Below are positions 1 to 7,761 of a stretch of 10,954 nucleotides of DNA, one piece after another. Positions within the stretch are counted from its first letter, which is position 1, and each line of letters begins with the position of its first letter. Made by a program: the position numbers and the translations under genes. The notes beneath the pieces are model-generated. The model saw only the letters and a list, made by a program, of their open reading frames with translations. It did no database searches and had not been told where the DNA came from. The DNA comes from an uncultured Campylobacter sp. (lineage in GTDB: Bacteria > Campylobacterota > Campylobacteria > Campylobacterales > Campylobacteraceae), in NCBI GenBank assembly GCA_947090385.1, contig CAMUNZ010000039.1, forward strand, positions 1 through 10,954, in the 5' to 3' direction.

Positions 1-1351
1 ATTTTTTTTTGAAATTTAAAATCTCAAAATCGCCATTTTTAATCAAAAAATTCGTAAAATCTGCTTGCAAATCGCCATAATGTTTTTTGAGATTAAAAAT
101 TCCATTTACATTTGCATCAAATAAATTTGGCAAACTGATTTGAGTATTTTTTACATTTAAAATTTTATTTTTTATTATTATTTTTCCGCCTTTGCTTGTA
201 AAATTAGCCCCACCAATTTGTATCACAGAAGCATTAAAATCAAATTCTCCTATCGGTTTCACAATATCTGTTTTGTTTCGCGGATTTATATTTAATCTTA
301 ATTTTCCTTTTGCAAATCCGCTTTTTTGCGTGATTGGTACGAAAATTTTGTAAGCATTTAAAATTTTATGAATTTCTTCATCAAATGGCGAATTTATAAC
401 TAAATCAACTTGAACTTTTAAATTTTTAAACATATTTTGCACTTGCATTTTTGATCCGTTTAAATCGCGATTTTGATATTTTGCATCAAATAAATCTATA
501 AACAAAGTGCCATTTTTTAGTTTTATATCAGCATTTTTAGCATAAGCACTTGGAGAAAGTTTATTAAAAGTGATGTTTAAATCTTTTGCTGTCGCAAAAC
601 CTTCAATTTGATTTAAAAAAGTAGCTCCAGTATTTAAATCAATCTTGCCTTTTAAATTTTTTAATTTATAATCTTTTGCCACGACATTGCCATAAATCCA
701 ATCTTTTGCTGTTTTTGGAAGTCCTTTAAAAGCCGCTAAAAAATCCATTAAATTTTGCAAACTTTTTGCTTTTGCATCAAAAATTTCATATTTTAAAATA
801 TTTTTTAATATTTCAATTTTTGCTGCGCTTTTAACTTCGTAAAATACTAAATTTCCATCGAATTTAAAACTCTTTTTTTTAAAATTTAAGTTTATTTTTC
901 CATCAATTTTTAAATTAAAATCTTTAAAATTTGCTTCTAAAATTTCGGCATTTTTTGAGTTTAAAATTTTTGCAATTACTATCAATTTTGGCAAATTAGT
1001 AAAAAAAATTCCATCTTGAAATAAAAAATTTGCATTAAAATTTTGTGATTTTATATCTAAATTTATAATTGCTATTTCTTGAAAAATTTTTAAAACAGGC
1101 AAAAAATCCAAAATTCTTTCGACATCTTGCAACGAGTTTGTTTTATGTTTTGCATTTTGTTTTAAAATTGACAGGTTTTGTATGTTTAAAATTAGTTTTT
1201 TATCTAGTTTTAAATATAATTTTTCGATTTTAAAAAATTTTGTGTTTAGTTCATTTATATGAATTCCATTATATAAAATTGCTACAAAAACGACAAAAAA
1301 GGTAACAAAAATGATAAATATATTTCGTGCAATTTTTTTTATTTTTGACAT
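1..1351 (-). CDS. AsmA-like / DUF3971-type periplasmic protein (3' end beyond window)
   Basis: An uninterrupted minus-strand frame of 450 codons runs from ATG at 1351 past the left edge, so the C-terminus is missing. Residues 1-7 are basic (MSKIKKI) and residues 8-27 form one hydrophobic segment, giving an inner-membrane anchor or uncleaved signal with the rest in the periplasm. The body is Lys/Asn/Phe/Ile-rich with alternating polar and hydrophobic residues, as in long beta-structured AsmA-type proteins. The segment LPKTAKDWIYG at residues 211-221 resembles the 'LP...W' signature I associate with DUF3971 AsmA-like C-terminal domains, found in TamB/YhdP-type lipid-transfer or envelope proteins. 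C. jejuni has, as I recall, a similar gene just upstream of icd. Only a weak AAAAGA ribosome site precedes the ATG, but no later ATG, GTG or TTG occurs before the anchor ends, so the start is well supported. It overlaps mltG by 41 bp. Family assignment is from pattern recognition; the coding call is firm. Confidence 0.82.
   Translation of the reverse strand, partial: MSKIKKIARNIFIIFVTFFVVFVAILYNGIHINELNTKFFKIEKLYLKLDKKLILNIQNLSILKQNAKHKTNSLQDVERILDFLPVLKIFQEIAIINLDIKSQNFNANFLFQDGIFFTNLPKLIVIAKILNSKNAEILEANFKDFNLKIDGKINLNFKKKSFKFDGNLVFYEVKSAAKIEILKNILKYEIFDAKAKSLQNLMDFLAAFKGLPKTAKDWIYGNVVAKDYKLKNLKGKIDLNTGATFLNQIEGFATAKDLNITFNKLSPSAYAKNADIKLKNGTLFIDLFDAKYQNRDLNGSKMQVQNMFKNLKVQVDLVINSPFDEEIHKILNAYKIFVPITQKSGFAKGKLRLNINPRNKTDIVKPIGEFDFNASVIQIGGANFTSKGGKIIIKNKILNVKNTQISLPNLFDANVNGIFNLKKHYGDLQADFTNFLIKNGDFEILNFKKK
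1272..1277 (+). promoter_or_regulatory. Candidate -10 element for mltG
   Basis: TATAAA lies 33 bases before the mltG ATG, in the A+T-rich 5' part of the divergent AsmA-like gene. Transcription would begin near 1284 and leave a leader of about 27 nt carrying the AAAAAAGG ribosome site. Campylobacter sigma-70 promoters usually rely on the -10 with no conserved -35, so this is plausible. In such A+T-rich DNA the hexamer is weak evidence on its own. Confidence 0.35.
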
Positions 1352-2264
1352 ATGTTTTATTCTTTTAATTGGTTTTGCATTTTATTTGAAAATGCCGATT
1401 ACAACTTTGCAAAATTTGGAAATTTCGCAAGGAAGTGTTAAAAAAATTATATCTAATTTAAGTAAGCAAAACATTAACTTGAGCAATTTTGATAAATATA
1501 TTTTGGCTAGTTTAGGAAAAGTTCAAAGTGGTTTTGTGACTTTAAGCGGTACTAAATTTACAAAATTAGATTTTTTATATGAACTTACAATTGCGAAAGC
1601 AAGTTTGCAAGAGATTATTTTAATACCTGGCGAAACTACTGAAATTTTCTTTGAAATTTTATCAAAAAAATTTGATTTAAACGAAACAAAATTAAATAAC
1701 GAATTTGCTAAAATTTCGCCATTTAAAGAGGGCTTTTTTATAGCTGAAACTTACAAAGTCCCGTTAAAAATAGACGAAATTTCGCTTATAAAACAACTTG
1801 CTAAAATTTCAAGAAATGAGTTAAATAAAATTTATATAAAAAATTTTAAAGAAGATTTAAATATAACAAAAATGAACGAAATTCTTACAATTGCTTCAAT
1901 TATTCAAAAAGAGGCTGCAAATATTGATGAAATGCCGATTGTATCATCTGTGATTTATAATAGACTGCAAAAAAATATTCCATTACAAATGGACGGGACA
2001 TTAAATTATGGAAAATTTTCTCATATAAAAGTTACTCCGCAAAGAATAAAAAATGATAATACAAAATTTAACACTTATAAATTTGTCGGAATTCCACCAA
2101 ATCCAGTTTGCAATGTCAGCATCAATGCCATAAATGCGGCATTAAATCCAGCAAAAACAGAATTTTTATATTTTATGAGAGAAAAACAAAGCAAAACGCA
2201 TAAATTTACAAAAACATATAATGAACATTTGCAAGTTATAAACGAACAGCGAAAGCTTAAATAG
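1311..2264 (+). CDS. mltG: Endolytic murein transglycosylase MltG (YceG family)
   Basis: A 317-residue inner-membrane lytic transglycosylase that cleaves nascent peptidoglycan strands in the periplasm and so ends glycan polymerisation. One transmembrane helix spans about residues 8-26. A LysM-like part surrounds LIPGETTEIFFEIL (about 104-117). The YceG catalytic domain includes EGFFIAETYKVP (140-151), IASIIQKEAANIDE (194-207) with the expected catalytic Glu201 (equivalent to E. coli MltG Glu218), VIYNRLQ...LQMDGTLNYG (214-234) and FVGIPPNPV...ALNPAKTEFLYF (258-288). It is slightly shorter than the E. coli enzyme, mainly in the N-terminal part. AAAAAAGG eight bases before ATG 1311 supports this start; the next in-frame ATG (1392) would remove the membrane helix. 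Its first 41 bp lie inside the divergent AsmA-like gene. The older database name 'aminodeoxychorismate lyase-like' refers to the same family. Confidence 0.93.
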   Translation: MINIFRAIFFIFDICFILLIGFAFYLKMPITTLQNLEISQGSVKKIISNLSKQNINLSNFDKYILASLGKVQSGFVTLSGTKFTKLDFLYELTIAKASLQEIILIPGETTEIFFEILSKKFDLNETKLNNEFAKISPFKEGFFIAETYKVPLKIDEISLIKQLAKISRNELNKIYIKNFKEDLNITKMNEILTIASIIQKEAANIDEMPIVSSVIYNRLQKNIPLQMDGTLNYGKFSHIKVTPQRIKNDNTKFNTYKFVGIPPNPVCNVSINAINAALNPAKTEFLYFMREKQSKTHKFTKTYNEHLQVINEQRKLK

Positions 2265-2273
2265 TTTTTAAAA

Positions 2274-2279
2274 TATAAT
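2274..2279 (+). promoter_or_regulatory. -10 element (TATAAT) upstream of icd
   Basis: A perfect TATAAT begins 9 bases after the mltG stop in the 86-bp gap before icd. It predicts a start near 2286 and a leader of about 65 nt, ending in the strong AAGGAG ribosome site at 2340-2345, five bases before the icd ATG. It is followed by T-rich tracts and no clear -35 is visible. Because the genes from icd onward are nearly contiguous, this may be the main promoter of the icd-mdh-oorDABC run. Confidence 0.6.
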
Positions 2280-2350
2280 TTAGTGAATATTTTTATTTTT
2301 AAAATTTAGGTTAGTTTAGATAGGATTTTAACATTTTTTAAGGAGTTTAT

Positions 2351-4528
2351 ATGAGTAAAATTTTTTATACTTTTACAGATGAAGCCCCAGCTATGGCTAC
2401 TTTTAGCCTTTTTCCATTTATTAAAAAAATTTTAAATAAGGTTAATATTGATATTGAGCTTGCTGATATTTCTTTAAGTGGTAGAATTTTAGCGGCCTTT
2501 GGAAAACAACAAGATTATTTAAAAATTTTAGGTGATTTAACGCTTGAAAAAAATGCAAATATAATAAAATTACCAAATATTTCTGCTTCTATTCCTCAAC
2601 TTCAAGCTTGTATAAAAGAGCTTCAACAAAAAGGTTTTGATGTGCCAGATTTTCCAAATGATCCAAAAAATGATAAAGAAGAAAAAATAAAATCTATTTA
2701 TGCAAAAATTTTAGGAAGTGCTGTAAATCCAGTTTTAAGAGAGGGAAATTCCGATAGAAGATGTGCAAATTCTGTAAAAGAATACGCAAAACAATTTCCA
2801 CATAAAAATGGCAAATTTGATAAAGAAAATTTAACAAAAGTGGCTTTTATGGATGATGGCGATTTCTATAGCAATGAAAAATCAAAAATTTTTGAAAAAC
2901 CTTGCAGTTTAAAAGTAGAATTTATAGATAAAAATGGCAAAAAATCTATATTGAAACAGAATTTAAACATAGAAAAAAACGAAGTTGTAGATGCGACTTT
3001 TTTAAGCAGTAAAAAACTTGATAATTTTATAAAATACACTATAAAATTAGCAAAAGACGAGGATTTGCTTTATTCTGTTCATTTAAAAGCAACTATGATG
3101 AAAGTAAGTGATCCAGTTATTTTTGGACATTTTGTGAAGGAATTTTTTAAAGAAATTTTTGATAATTTTGGATGCGAATTAAAAAGCGTTGGAGTAAATG
3201 AAAACAACGGCTTAAAAGATCTTTTTGAAAGAATTCAAACTTTAAATTGTAAAGATAAAATCATAAAACTTTATAATGAAATTCTTGTTAAAAATCCAGA
3301 TATAGCGATGGTTGATAGCGATAAATGTATCACAAATTTACATGTTCCAAGCGATGTTATAATCGACGCTTCAATGCCAGCTATGATAAGAAATAGCGGA
3401 AAAATGTGGGATAAAAATGGAAATTTAAAATTTGCATTAGCAGTAATTCCAGATAAAACTTATGCCGTGCTTTATGATAGTTTTATAAAAGATTTAAAAG
3501 AAAATAAAGAGCTTGATCCGTCAAAAATCGGAAGCGTTGCAAATGTCGGATTGATGGCAAAAAAAGCGCAAGAATACGGCTCACACGATAAAACTTTTAT
3601 AATGCAAAATGATGGAAAAATTTTGGTAAAAAATGAAAAAGATGAGATTGTTTTTGAATTTGATGTCGAAAATGGCGATATTTTTAGAATGACTCAAACA
3701 AAAGATGATGCTATAAAAAATTGGATAAAACTTGCGATAACAAGAGCAAAACTTACAAAATCAAAAACTATTTTTTGGCTAGATGAAAAAAGACCTTCTG
3801 ATAAAACTCTTATAAAAATAGTAAAGGATGAGTTAAAAAAATATAATTTAAACGATCTTGATATAGAAATTTTAAAAACTAGCGACGCAGTAAAGATCAC
3901 AAATCAAACGATCAGAAAAGGCGAAAATTGTATTAGTGCAACTGGCAACGTTTTAAGAGATTATTTAACAGATCTTTATCCGATAATGGAACTTGGAACT
4001 AGCGCGAAAATGCTTTCAATCGTTCCTCTTTTAAATGGTGGTGGGCTTTTTGAAACTGGCGCTGGTGGAAGCGCTCCAAAAATAGCGCAACAATTGATAG
4101 AAGAAAACCATTTGCGCTGGGATAGTTTGGGCGAATTTTTAGCACTTGGTGTAAGTTTAGAACATTTTTCTTTGGTAAATAACGATAAAAATAGCGAAAT
4201 TTTGGCAAAAGCAATTGATAAAGCATTAAAAATTTGGCTTGATAATGATAAATCACCAAAGAAAAAAGTTGGTGAACCAGATGTGAGAACTAGCCATTTT
4301 TATTTTATAAAATATCTTTTAGATGAGCTAAAAAAAGGAAGTCTTGGAGAAATTTTTGAAAAAATCTCAGATGAACTTGATAAAAATGAAGAAAAAATAA
4401 ACAAAGAAATTTTATCAGTTCAAGGCAAAAATTTGGATCTTGGTGGTTATTACAAATTTGATGAAAAATTGGCAAATTTGGTTATGAGACCTAGTAAAAC
4501 TTTAAATAAAATTTTAGAAGAGTTTTAA
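2351..4528 (+). CDS. icd: Monomeric NADP-dependent isocitrate dehydrogenase
   Basis: A 725-residue cytoplasmic TCA enzyme that oxidatively decarboxylates isocitrate to 2-oxoglutarate with NADP+. It belongs to the large monomeric IDH family, not the roughly 420-residue dimeric type of E. coli, and is close to the usual length of about 740. Family blocks are conserved in order: LGSAVNPVLREGNSDRR (121-137), HLKATMMKVSDPVIFGHF (244-261) with the probable catalytic Lys246, IGSVANVGLMAKKAQEYGSH (393-412) with the probable catalytic Tyr409, MELGTSAKMLSIVPLLNGG (546-564), GLFETGAGGSAPK (565-577) and ENHLRWDSLGEFLALG (585-600). The NADP-binding His and Arg seen in the Azotobacter enzyme appear retained as His587 and an Arg in GEPDVRTSHFY. 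Catalytic residues are assigned by alignment from memory. AAGGAG five bases upstream fixes the start. The stop is immediately followed by the mdh ATG, implying translational coupling. Its product 2-oxoglutarate is the substrate of OorDABC downstream. Confidence 0.96.
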   Translation: MSKIFYTFTDEAPAMATFSLFPFIKKILNKVNIDIELADISLSGRILAAFGKQQDYLKILGDLTLEKNANIIKLPNISASIPQLQACIKELQQKGFDVPDFPNDPKNDKEEKIKSIYAKILGSAVNPVLREGNSDRRCANSVKEYAKQFPHKNGKFDKENLTKVAFMDDGDFYSNEKSKIFEKPCSLKVEFIDKNGKKSILKQNLNIEKNEVVDATFLSSKKLDNFIKYTIKLAKDEDLLYSVHLKATMMKVSDPVIFGHFVKEFFKEIFDNFGCELKSVGVNENNGLKDLFERIQTLNCKDKIIKLYNEILVKNPDIAMVDSDKCITNLHVPSDVIIDASMPAMIRNSGKMWDKNGNLKFALAVIPDKTYAVLYDSFIKDLKENKELDPSKIGSVANVGLMAKKAQEYGSHDKTFIMQNDGKILVKNEKDEIVFEFDVENGDIFRMTQTKDDAIKNWIKLAITRAKLTKSKTIFWLDEKRPSDKTLIKIVKDELKKYNLNDLDIEILKTSDAVKITNQTIRKGENCISATGNVLRDYLTDLYPIMELGTSAKMLSIVPLLNGGGLFETGAGGSAPKIAQQLIEENHLRWDSLGEFLALGVSLEHFSLVNNDKNSEILAKAIDKALKIWLDNDKSPKKKVGEPDVRTSHFYFIKYLLDELKKGSLGEIFEKISDELDKNEEKINKEILSVQGKNLDLGGYYKFDEKLANLVMRPSKTLNKILEEF

Positions 4529-5398
4529 ATGAAAATTTCTATTTTTGGTGCTGGAAATGTTGGATCTAGCGTGGCTTTACAAGCCATTTGTTTAGGAATT
4601 GTTAATGAAATTTGTTTGATTGATATATTAAAAGATTTTACTTTTGGAAAATCTTTGGATTTATCTCAAAGCGCCGCTATTTTTGATAAAGATATAAAAA
4701 TTTATGGTAGCGATGATTGCAGTTTGATAAAAAATTCAGACGTTTGTATAATTACGGCTGGTGCGACTAGAAAAGCAGATCAAAGCAGAGAAGATTTAAT
4801 TAAAATTAACTCCAAAATTGTTGCTGAAATTTCTAAAAAAATAGCAAAATTTTCTCCGAATAGTTTAATTTTGGTTGTTACAAATCCTCTTGATGAAATG
4901 GTTTTTGTAGCGCAAAAATTTAGTAATTTTGATAAAAAAAGAGTTTTTGGAATGGCTGGCGAACTTGATAATGCAAGATTTAAATTTTATTTAAGTGAGT
5001 TTTTAAATACAAAATTTTCGCAAACAAAAACAGCAGTTTGCGGAACTCATAACGAAAATTTAGTTTGTTTAAACTCAAATTTAAATTTTAAAATTTCTCA
5101 AAATGATTTAGAAAATATAAATTTAAAAACTATAAAAGGTGGCGCAAAGATAGTCGAACTTACAAAAACTTCTGCATATTATGCACCAGCAAGCGGAGTT
5201 TGTAAAATTTTAAAAAGCATAAAAACAAACGAGCCAGTTTTTGTGACTGCATTTGATGGTGATTTGCCTGTCGGGAAAATGGCTATTTTAAATAAATTTG
5301 GCATAAAAGAATTTATAAATTTGGATTTAGATGAAAAAGAAAAAGAAAAATTAAATTTTGGTCTAGAAAAACTTAGAAAAAATATTGAAATTTTGTAA
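4529..5398 (+). CDS. mdh: NAD-dependent malate dehydrogenase (LDH/MDH superfamily)
   Basis: A 289-residue cytoplasmic enzyme that interconverts malate and oxaloacetate. The N-terminal Rossmann motif GAGNVG is at residues 7-12, and Asp32 at the end of strand beta-2 indicates NAD preference. Arg81 in the active-site loop (ATRKADQSRED, 79-89) marks malate rather than lactate specificity; Arg87, Asn119 (VTNPLDE), Asp147 and Arg150 (MAGELDNARF) and catalytic His174 complete the site. The His segment reads CGTHNENLVCL, not the usual GGHGD; a divergent GFHND-type version also occurs, as I recall, in the C. jejuni enzyme, so this is probably lineage divergence. It is a little shorter than typical members (about 300-320), mostly near the C-terminus. 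Its ATG directly follows the icd stop, with GAAGAG in the end of icd as ribosome site. The gene that would normally follow in Campylobacter, sucC, is absent. Confidence 0.92.
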   Translation: MKISIFGAGNVGSSVALQAICLGIVNEICLIDILKDFTFGKSLDLSQSAAIFDKDIKIYGSDDCSLIKNSDVCIITAGATRKADQSREDLIKINSKIVAEISKKIAKFSPNSLILVVTNPLDEMVFVAQKFSNFDKKRVFGMAGELDNARFKFYLSEFLNTKFSQTKTAVCGTHNENLVCLNSNLNFKISQNDLENINLKTIKGGAKIVELTKTSAYYAPASGVCKILKSIKTNEPVFVTAFDGDLPVGKMAILNKFGIKEFINLDLDEKEKEKLNFGLEKLRKNIEIL

Positions 5399-5420
5399 AA
5401 ATGATTTAAGGACAGTTGTT

Positions 5421-5486
5421 ATGATAGGCATAAAGCCCTGCAAATATTGGAAAAAATTTTTAGAATTAAGGAAAAAATATGAATAA
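5421..5486 (+). CDS. Possible 21-residue small ORF overlapping oorD
   Basis: Between mdh and oorD there is an ATG with a good ribosome site (AAGGA at 5408-5412, eight bases upstream) opening 21 codons and ending in TAA. The peptide begins MIGIKPCKYW and ends RKKYE; it is strongly basic with one Cys, and I do not recognise it. The last 8 nt overlap the start of oorD in another frame, an arrangement suited to translational coupling or a leader-peptide role. It sits where sucCD lies in C. jejuni, but what can be read does not resemble SucC or SucD. A chance ORF is quite possible at this length. Confidence 0.3.
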   Translation: MIGIKPCKYWKKFLELRKKYE

Positions 5487-5793
5487 AGAGCCTGAAAATA
5501 TTGCTGTTTGGGTAGATGAAAGCAGATGTAAAGCCTGTAATATCTGCGTTAATTATTGTCCAAGTGGAACTTTGGCTATGAGGTATGATAAACATGCCAT
5601 TCAAGGCATGATGATAGAGGTTTTAGATACTAATACTTGCATTGGTTGTAGAGATTGCGAAATTCATTGTCCAGATTTTGCTATTTTTGTAGCCTCAAAA
5701 GGTTTTAAATTCGCAAAATTGACAGAAGAATCAAAACAAAGAGCGCAAAGCATAAAAGCAAATAACTTTATGAAGTTAGGAGGCGATCAATGA
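5479..5793 (+). CDS. oorD: 2-oxoglutarate:acceptor oxidoreductase, delta (ferredoxin-like) subunit
   Basis: A 104-residue iron-sulfur subunit of OOR, which moves electrons from 2-oxoglutarate oxidation to flavodoxin or ferredoxin in the cytoplasm. It has two classical [4Fe-4S] motifs: CKACNICVNYCP (Cys17, 20, 23, 27) and CIGCRDCEIHCP (Cys54, 57, 60, 64). The rest is a short N-terminal strand (ENIAVWVDESR) and a basic tail. AAGGA about seven bases before the ATG supports the start. The last four bases (ATGA) are shared with the oorA start. The order D-A-B-C matches C. jejuni and H. pylori. The fixed Cys spacing and neighbours leave little doubt; a free-standing 2x[4Fe-4S] ferredoxin is the only alternative. 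Confidence 0.95.
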   Translation: MNKEPENIAVWVDESRCKACNICVNYCPSGTLAMRYDKHAIQGMMIEVLDTNTCIGCRDCEIHCPDFAIFVASKGFKFAKLTEESKQRAQSIKANNFMKLGGDQ

Positions 5794-6914
5794 GAGAGAT
5801 TATAACTACAGGAAATTCCCTTTTAGCGCAAGCTGCTATTGAATGCGGCTGTAATTTTTTTGGTGGTTATCCGATAACTCCATCAAGCGAAGTGGCGCAT
5901 GAGATGAGTAGATTGCTTCCTAAAGTTGGTGGAAAATTTATACAAATGGAGGATGAAATTTCTGGAATTTCTGTCGCACTTGGCGCTGCTATGAGCGGAG
6001 CTAAGGCCATGACAGCAAGTTCTGGTCCTGGAATTTCATTAAAAGCAGAACAAATTGGACTTGGATATATCGCGGAAATTCCGCTTGTTATCGTAAATGT
6101 TATGCGCGGTGGTCCTTCGACTGGACTTCCAACAAGAGTTGCGCAAGGTGATATTTTACAAGCTAAAAATCCAACTCATGGCGATGTTTGTTCTATAGCT
6201 ATCGCTCCTGGAAGTTTAAGCGAAATTTATGATGAAACTATTCGTGCTTTTAATCTCTCACAAAGATTTATGCAGCCTGTGTTTTTATTGCTTGATGAAA
6301 CGATTGGACACATGCAAGGAAAAGCTATTATTCCTCAAAAAGATGAGATGGTCGTTATAAATAGAAAAGAATTTAAAGGAGATAAGCAATCTTATCTTCC
6401 TTACGATGTAAAAAATGATGAACCGGCCGTTTTAAATCCGTTTTTTAAAGGTTACAAATATCATATTACTGGGCTTCATCACGGTCCTACTGGTTTTCCA
6501 ACAGAAGATGGAAAAATAGTAGATTACAATATTAATAGACTTTTTAATAAAGTTTTAAAACATCAAGATGAAATCGATAATTTCGAAGAGTATAAATTAG
6601 ATGATGCAGAAATTTGTATAATTGCTTATGGAAGTGTTTCACTTTCTGCGAAATCTGCGATTGATTCTTTAAGAAAAGACGGGATAAAAGTCGGTTTATT
6701 TAGACCTATAACTTTATGGCCAAGTCCAGAAAAAAAATTAAAAGAAATCGGTAAAAAATTTAAAAATATTTTAGTAACCGAATTAAATATGGGTCAGTAT
6801 TTGCAAGAAATTCAAAGATGTATTTTAAGAGATGATTTTAAAACACTTCTTAAAGCAAATGGCAGACCTATAAGTCCAGCAGAAATAATCGCAAAAATTC
6901 AAAAGGAGTTTTAA
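5790..6914 (+). CDS. oorA: 2-oxoglutarate:acceptor oxidoreductase, alpha subunit
   Basis: A 374-residue alpha subunit of the CoA-dependent 2-oxoglutarate oxidoreductase, which with OorB forms the thiamine-diphosphate active site producing succinyl-CoA and CO2. The N-terminal pyrimidine-binding domain carries GGYPITPSSEVAHEM (25-39), the conserved glutamate in QMEDEIS (Glu54, expected to contact the ThDP pyrimidine), TASSGPGISLK (75-85), VMRGGPSTGLPT (104-115) and QGDILQAKNPTHGD (119-132). The C-terminal transketolase-like domain (about 260-374) contains IIAYGSVSLSAKSA and VGLFRPITLWP. The combination with separate B, C and D genes is typical of KorA/OorA rather than the multidomain pyruvate enzyme. 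AGGAGG (5778-5783) lies inside oorD, six bases before the ATG, and the ATGA overlap indicates coupling. Substrate choice over another 2-oxoacid is inferred from operon context with icd. Confidence 0.95.
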   Translation: MREIITTGNSLLAQAAIECGCNFFGGYPITPSSEVAHEMSRLLPKVGGKFIQMEDEISGISVALGAAMSGAKAMTASSGPGISLKAEQIGLGYIAEIPLVIVNVMRGGPSTGLPTRVAQGDILQAKNPTHGDVCSIAIAPGSLSEIYDETIRAFNLSQRFMQPVFLLLDETIGHMQGKAIIPQKDEMVVINRKEFKGDKQSYLPYDVKNDEPAVLNPFFKGYKYHITGLHHGPTGFPTEDGKIVDYNINRLFNKVLKHQDEIDNFEEYKLDDAEICIIAYGSVSLSAKSAIDSLRKDGIKVGLFRPITLWPSPEKKLKEIGKKFKNILVTELNMGQYLQEIQRCILRDDFKTLLKANGRPISPAEIIAKIQKEF

Positions 6915-6915
6915 T

Positions 6916-7761
6916 ATGGCATTTAATTATGATGAATATCTAAGAGTAAATAAAATGCCTACACTTTGGTGTTGGGGCTGTGGTGATGGTGTTATTTTAA
7001 AAAGTGTAATTCGTGCGATTTCTGAGATGGGTTGGGATATGAATGATGTTTGTGTAGTAAGTGGAATCGGCTGTAGCGGGCGATTTAGTTCTTATGTAAA
7101 TTGTAATACTGTTCATACAACTCATGGACGAGCGATAGCTTATGCTACAGGTATAAAATTAGCTAATCCAGATAAACATATAATCGTTATAACAGGCGAT
7201 GGCGACGGACTTGCAATCGGTGGAAATCACACAATTCACGGATGTCGTAGAAATATCGACTTAAATCATATTTTAATAAATAATTTTATATACGGTCTTA
7301 CAAATTCTCAAACAAGCCCAACAACTCCGCAAGGACTTTGGACCGTAACAGCACAATATGGAAATATCGATCCAAATTTTGATGCGGCGAAATTAGCAAT
7401 TGCGGCAGGAGCTACATTTGTAGCAAGAGAAAGTGTTTTAAATCCAGATAGAATTACAAAAAGTTTAGTAAAAGGTTTTTCTCACGAAGGCTATAGTTTT
7501 TTTGATATTTTTTCAAATTGTCATATAAATTTAGGTCGTAAAAATAAAATGGGCGAAGCCGTACAAACTCTTTCTTGGATTGAAAAAAGAATTACTACTA
7601 AAATAAAATTTGACAAGATGAATGATGACGAAAGACATGGTCTTTTTCCAACTGGAGTTTTGCACGAAGATAATTCTCATACTGAATATTGCAAAGCTTA
7701 CGATGAGGTTATAAAAGCCGCGCAAAATAAAACAAAGGTAAATATGGAGGCGATAAAATGA
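6916..7761 (+). CDS. oorB: 2-oxoglutarate:acceptor oxidoreductase, beta (ThDP-binding) subunit
   Basis: A 281-residue beta subunit that binds thiamine diphosphate and an iron-sulfur cluster. The entry motif MPTLWCWGCGDG (14-25) supplies Cys19 and Cys22; Cys53 in GIGCSGR and Cys202 in SNCHINLG complete the expected four cluster ligands. The ThDP/Mg motif is VITGDGDGLAIGGNH (91-105), followed by the conserved IHGCRRN and NNFIYGLTNSQTSPTT (122-137). HTTHGRAIAYATG (68-80) is also characteristic. Length matches the family. ATG 6916 follows the oorA stop by a single base, with AGGAG seven bases upstream. The final ATGA overlaps the oorC start. No unusual substitution was noticed. Confidence 0.95.
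   Translation: MAFNYDEYLRVNKMPTLWCWGCGDGVILKSVIRAISEMGWDMNDVCVVSGIGCSGRFSSYVNCNTVHTTHGRAIAYATGIKLANPDKHIIVITGDGDGLAIGGNHTIHGCRRNIDLNHILINNFIYGLTNSQTSPTTPQGLWTVTAQYGNIDPNFDAAKLAIAAGATFVARESVLNPDRITKSLVKGFSHEGYSFFDIFSNCHINLGRKNKMGEAVQTLSWIEKRITTKIKFDKMNDDERHGLFPTGVLHEDNSHTEYCKAYDEVIKAAQNKTKVNMEAIK

Noticed and set aside
1281..1340. Apparent homopolymer frameshift (phase-variable A/T tracts) near the start of the minus-strand AsmA-like gene
   Set aside because: A first reading miscounted a T-run. Base-by-base recounting gives one continuous frame from ATG 1351 to the left edge, exactly 450 codons. The longest run, 8 T at 1333-1340, is within normal range for this composition.
3694..4259. Minus-strand ORFs inside icd (68 and 86 codons)
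   Set aside because: They lie wholly inside the strongly conserved icd frame, have no recognisable domains and read as low-complexity shadows of A+T-rich coding DNA.
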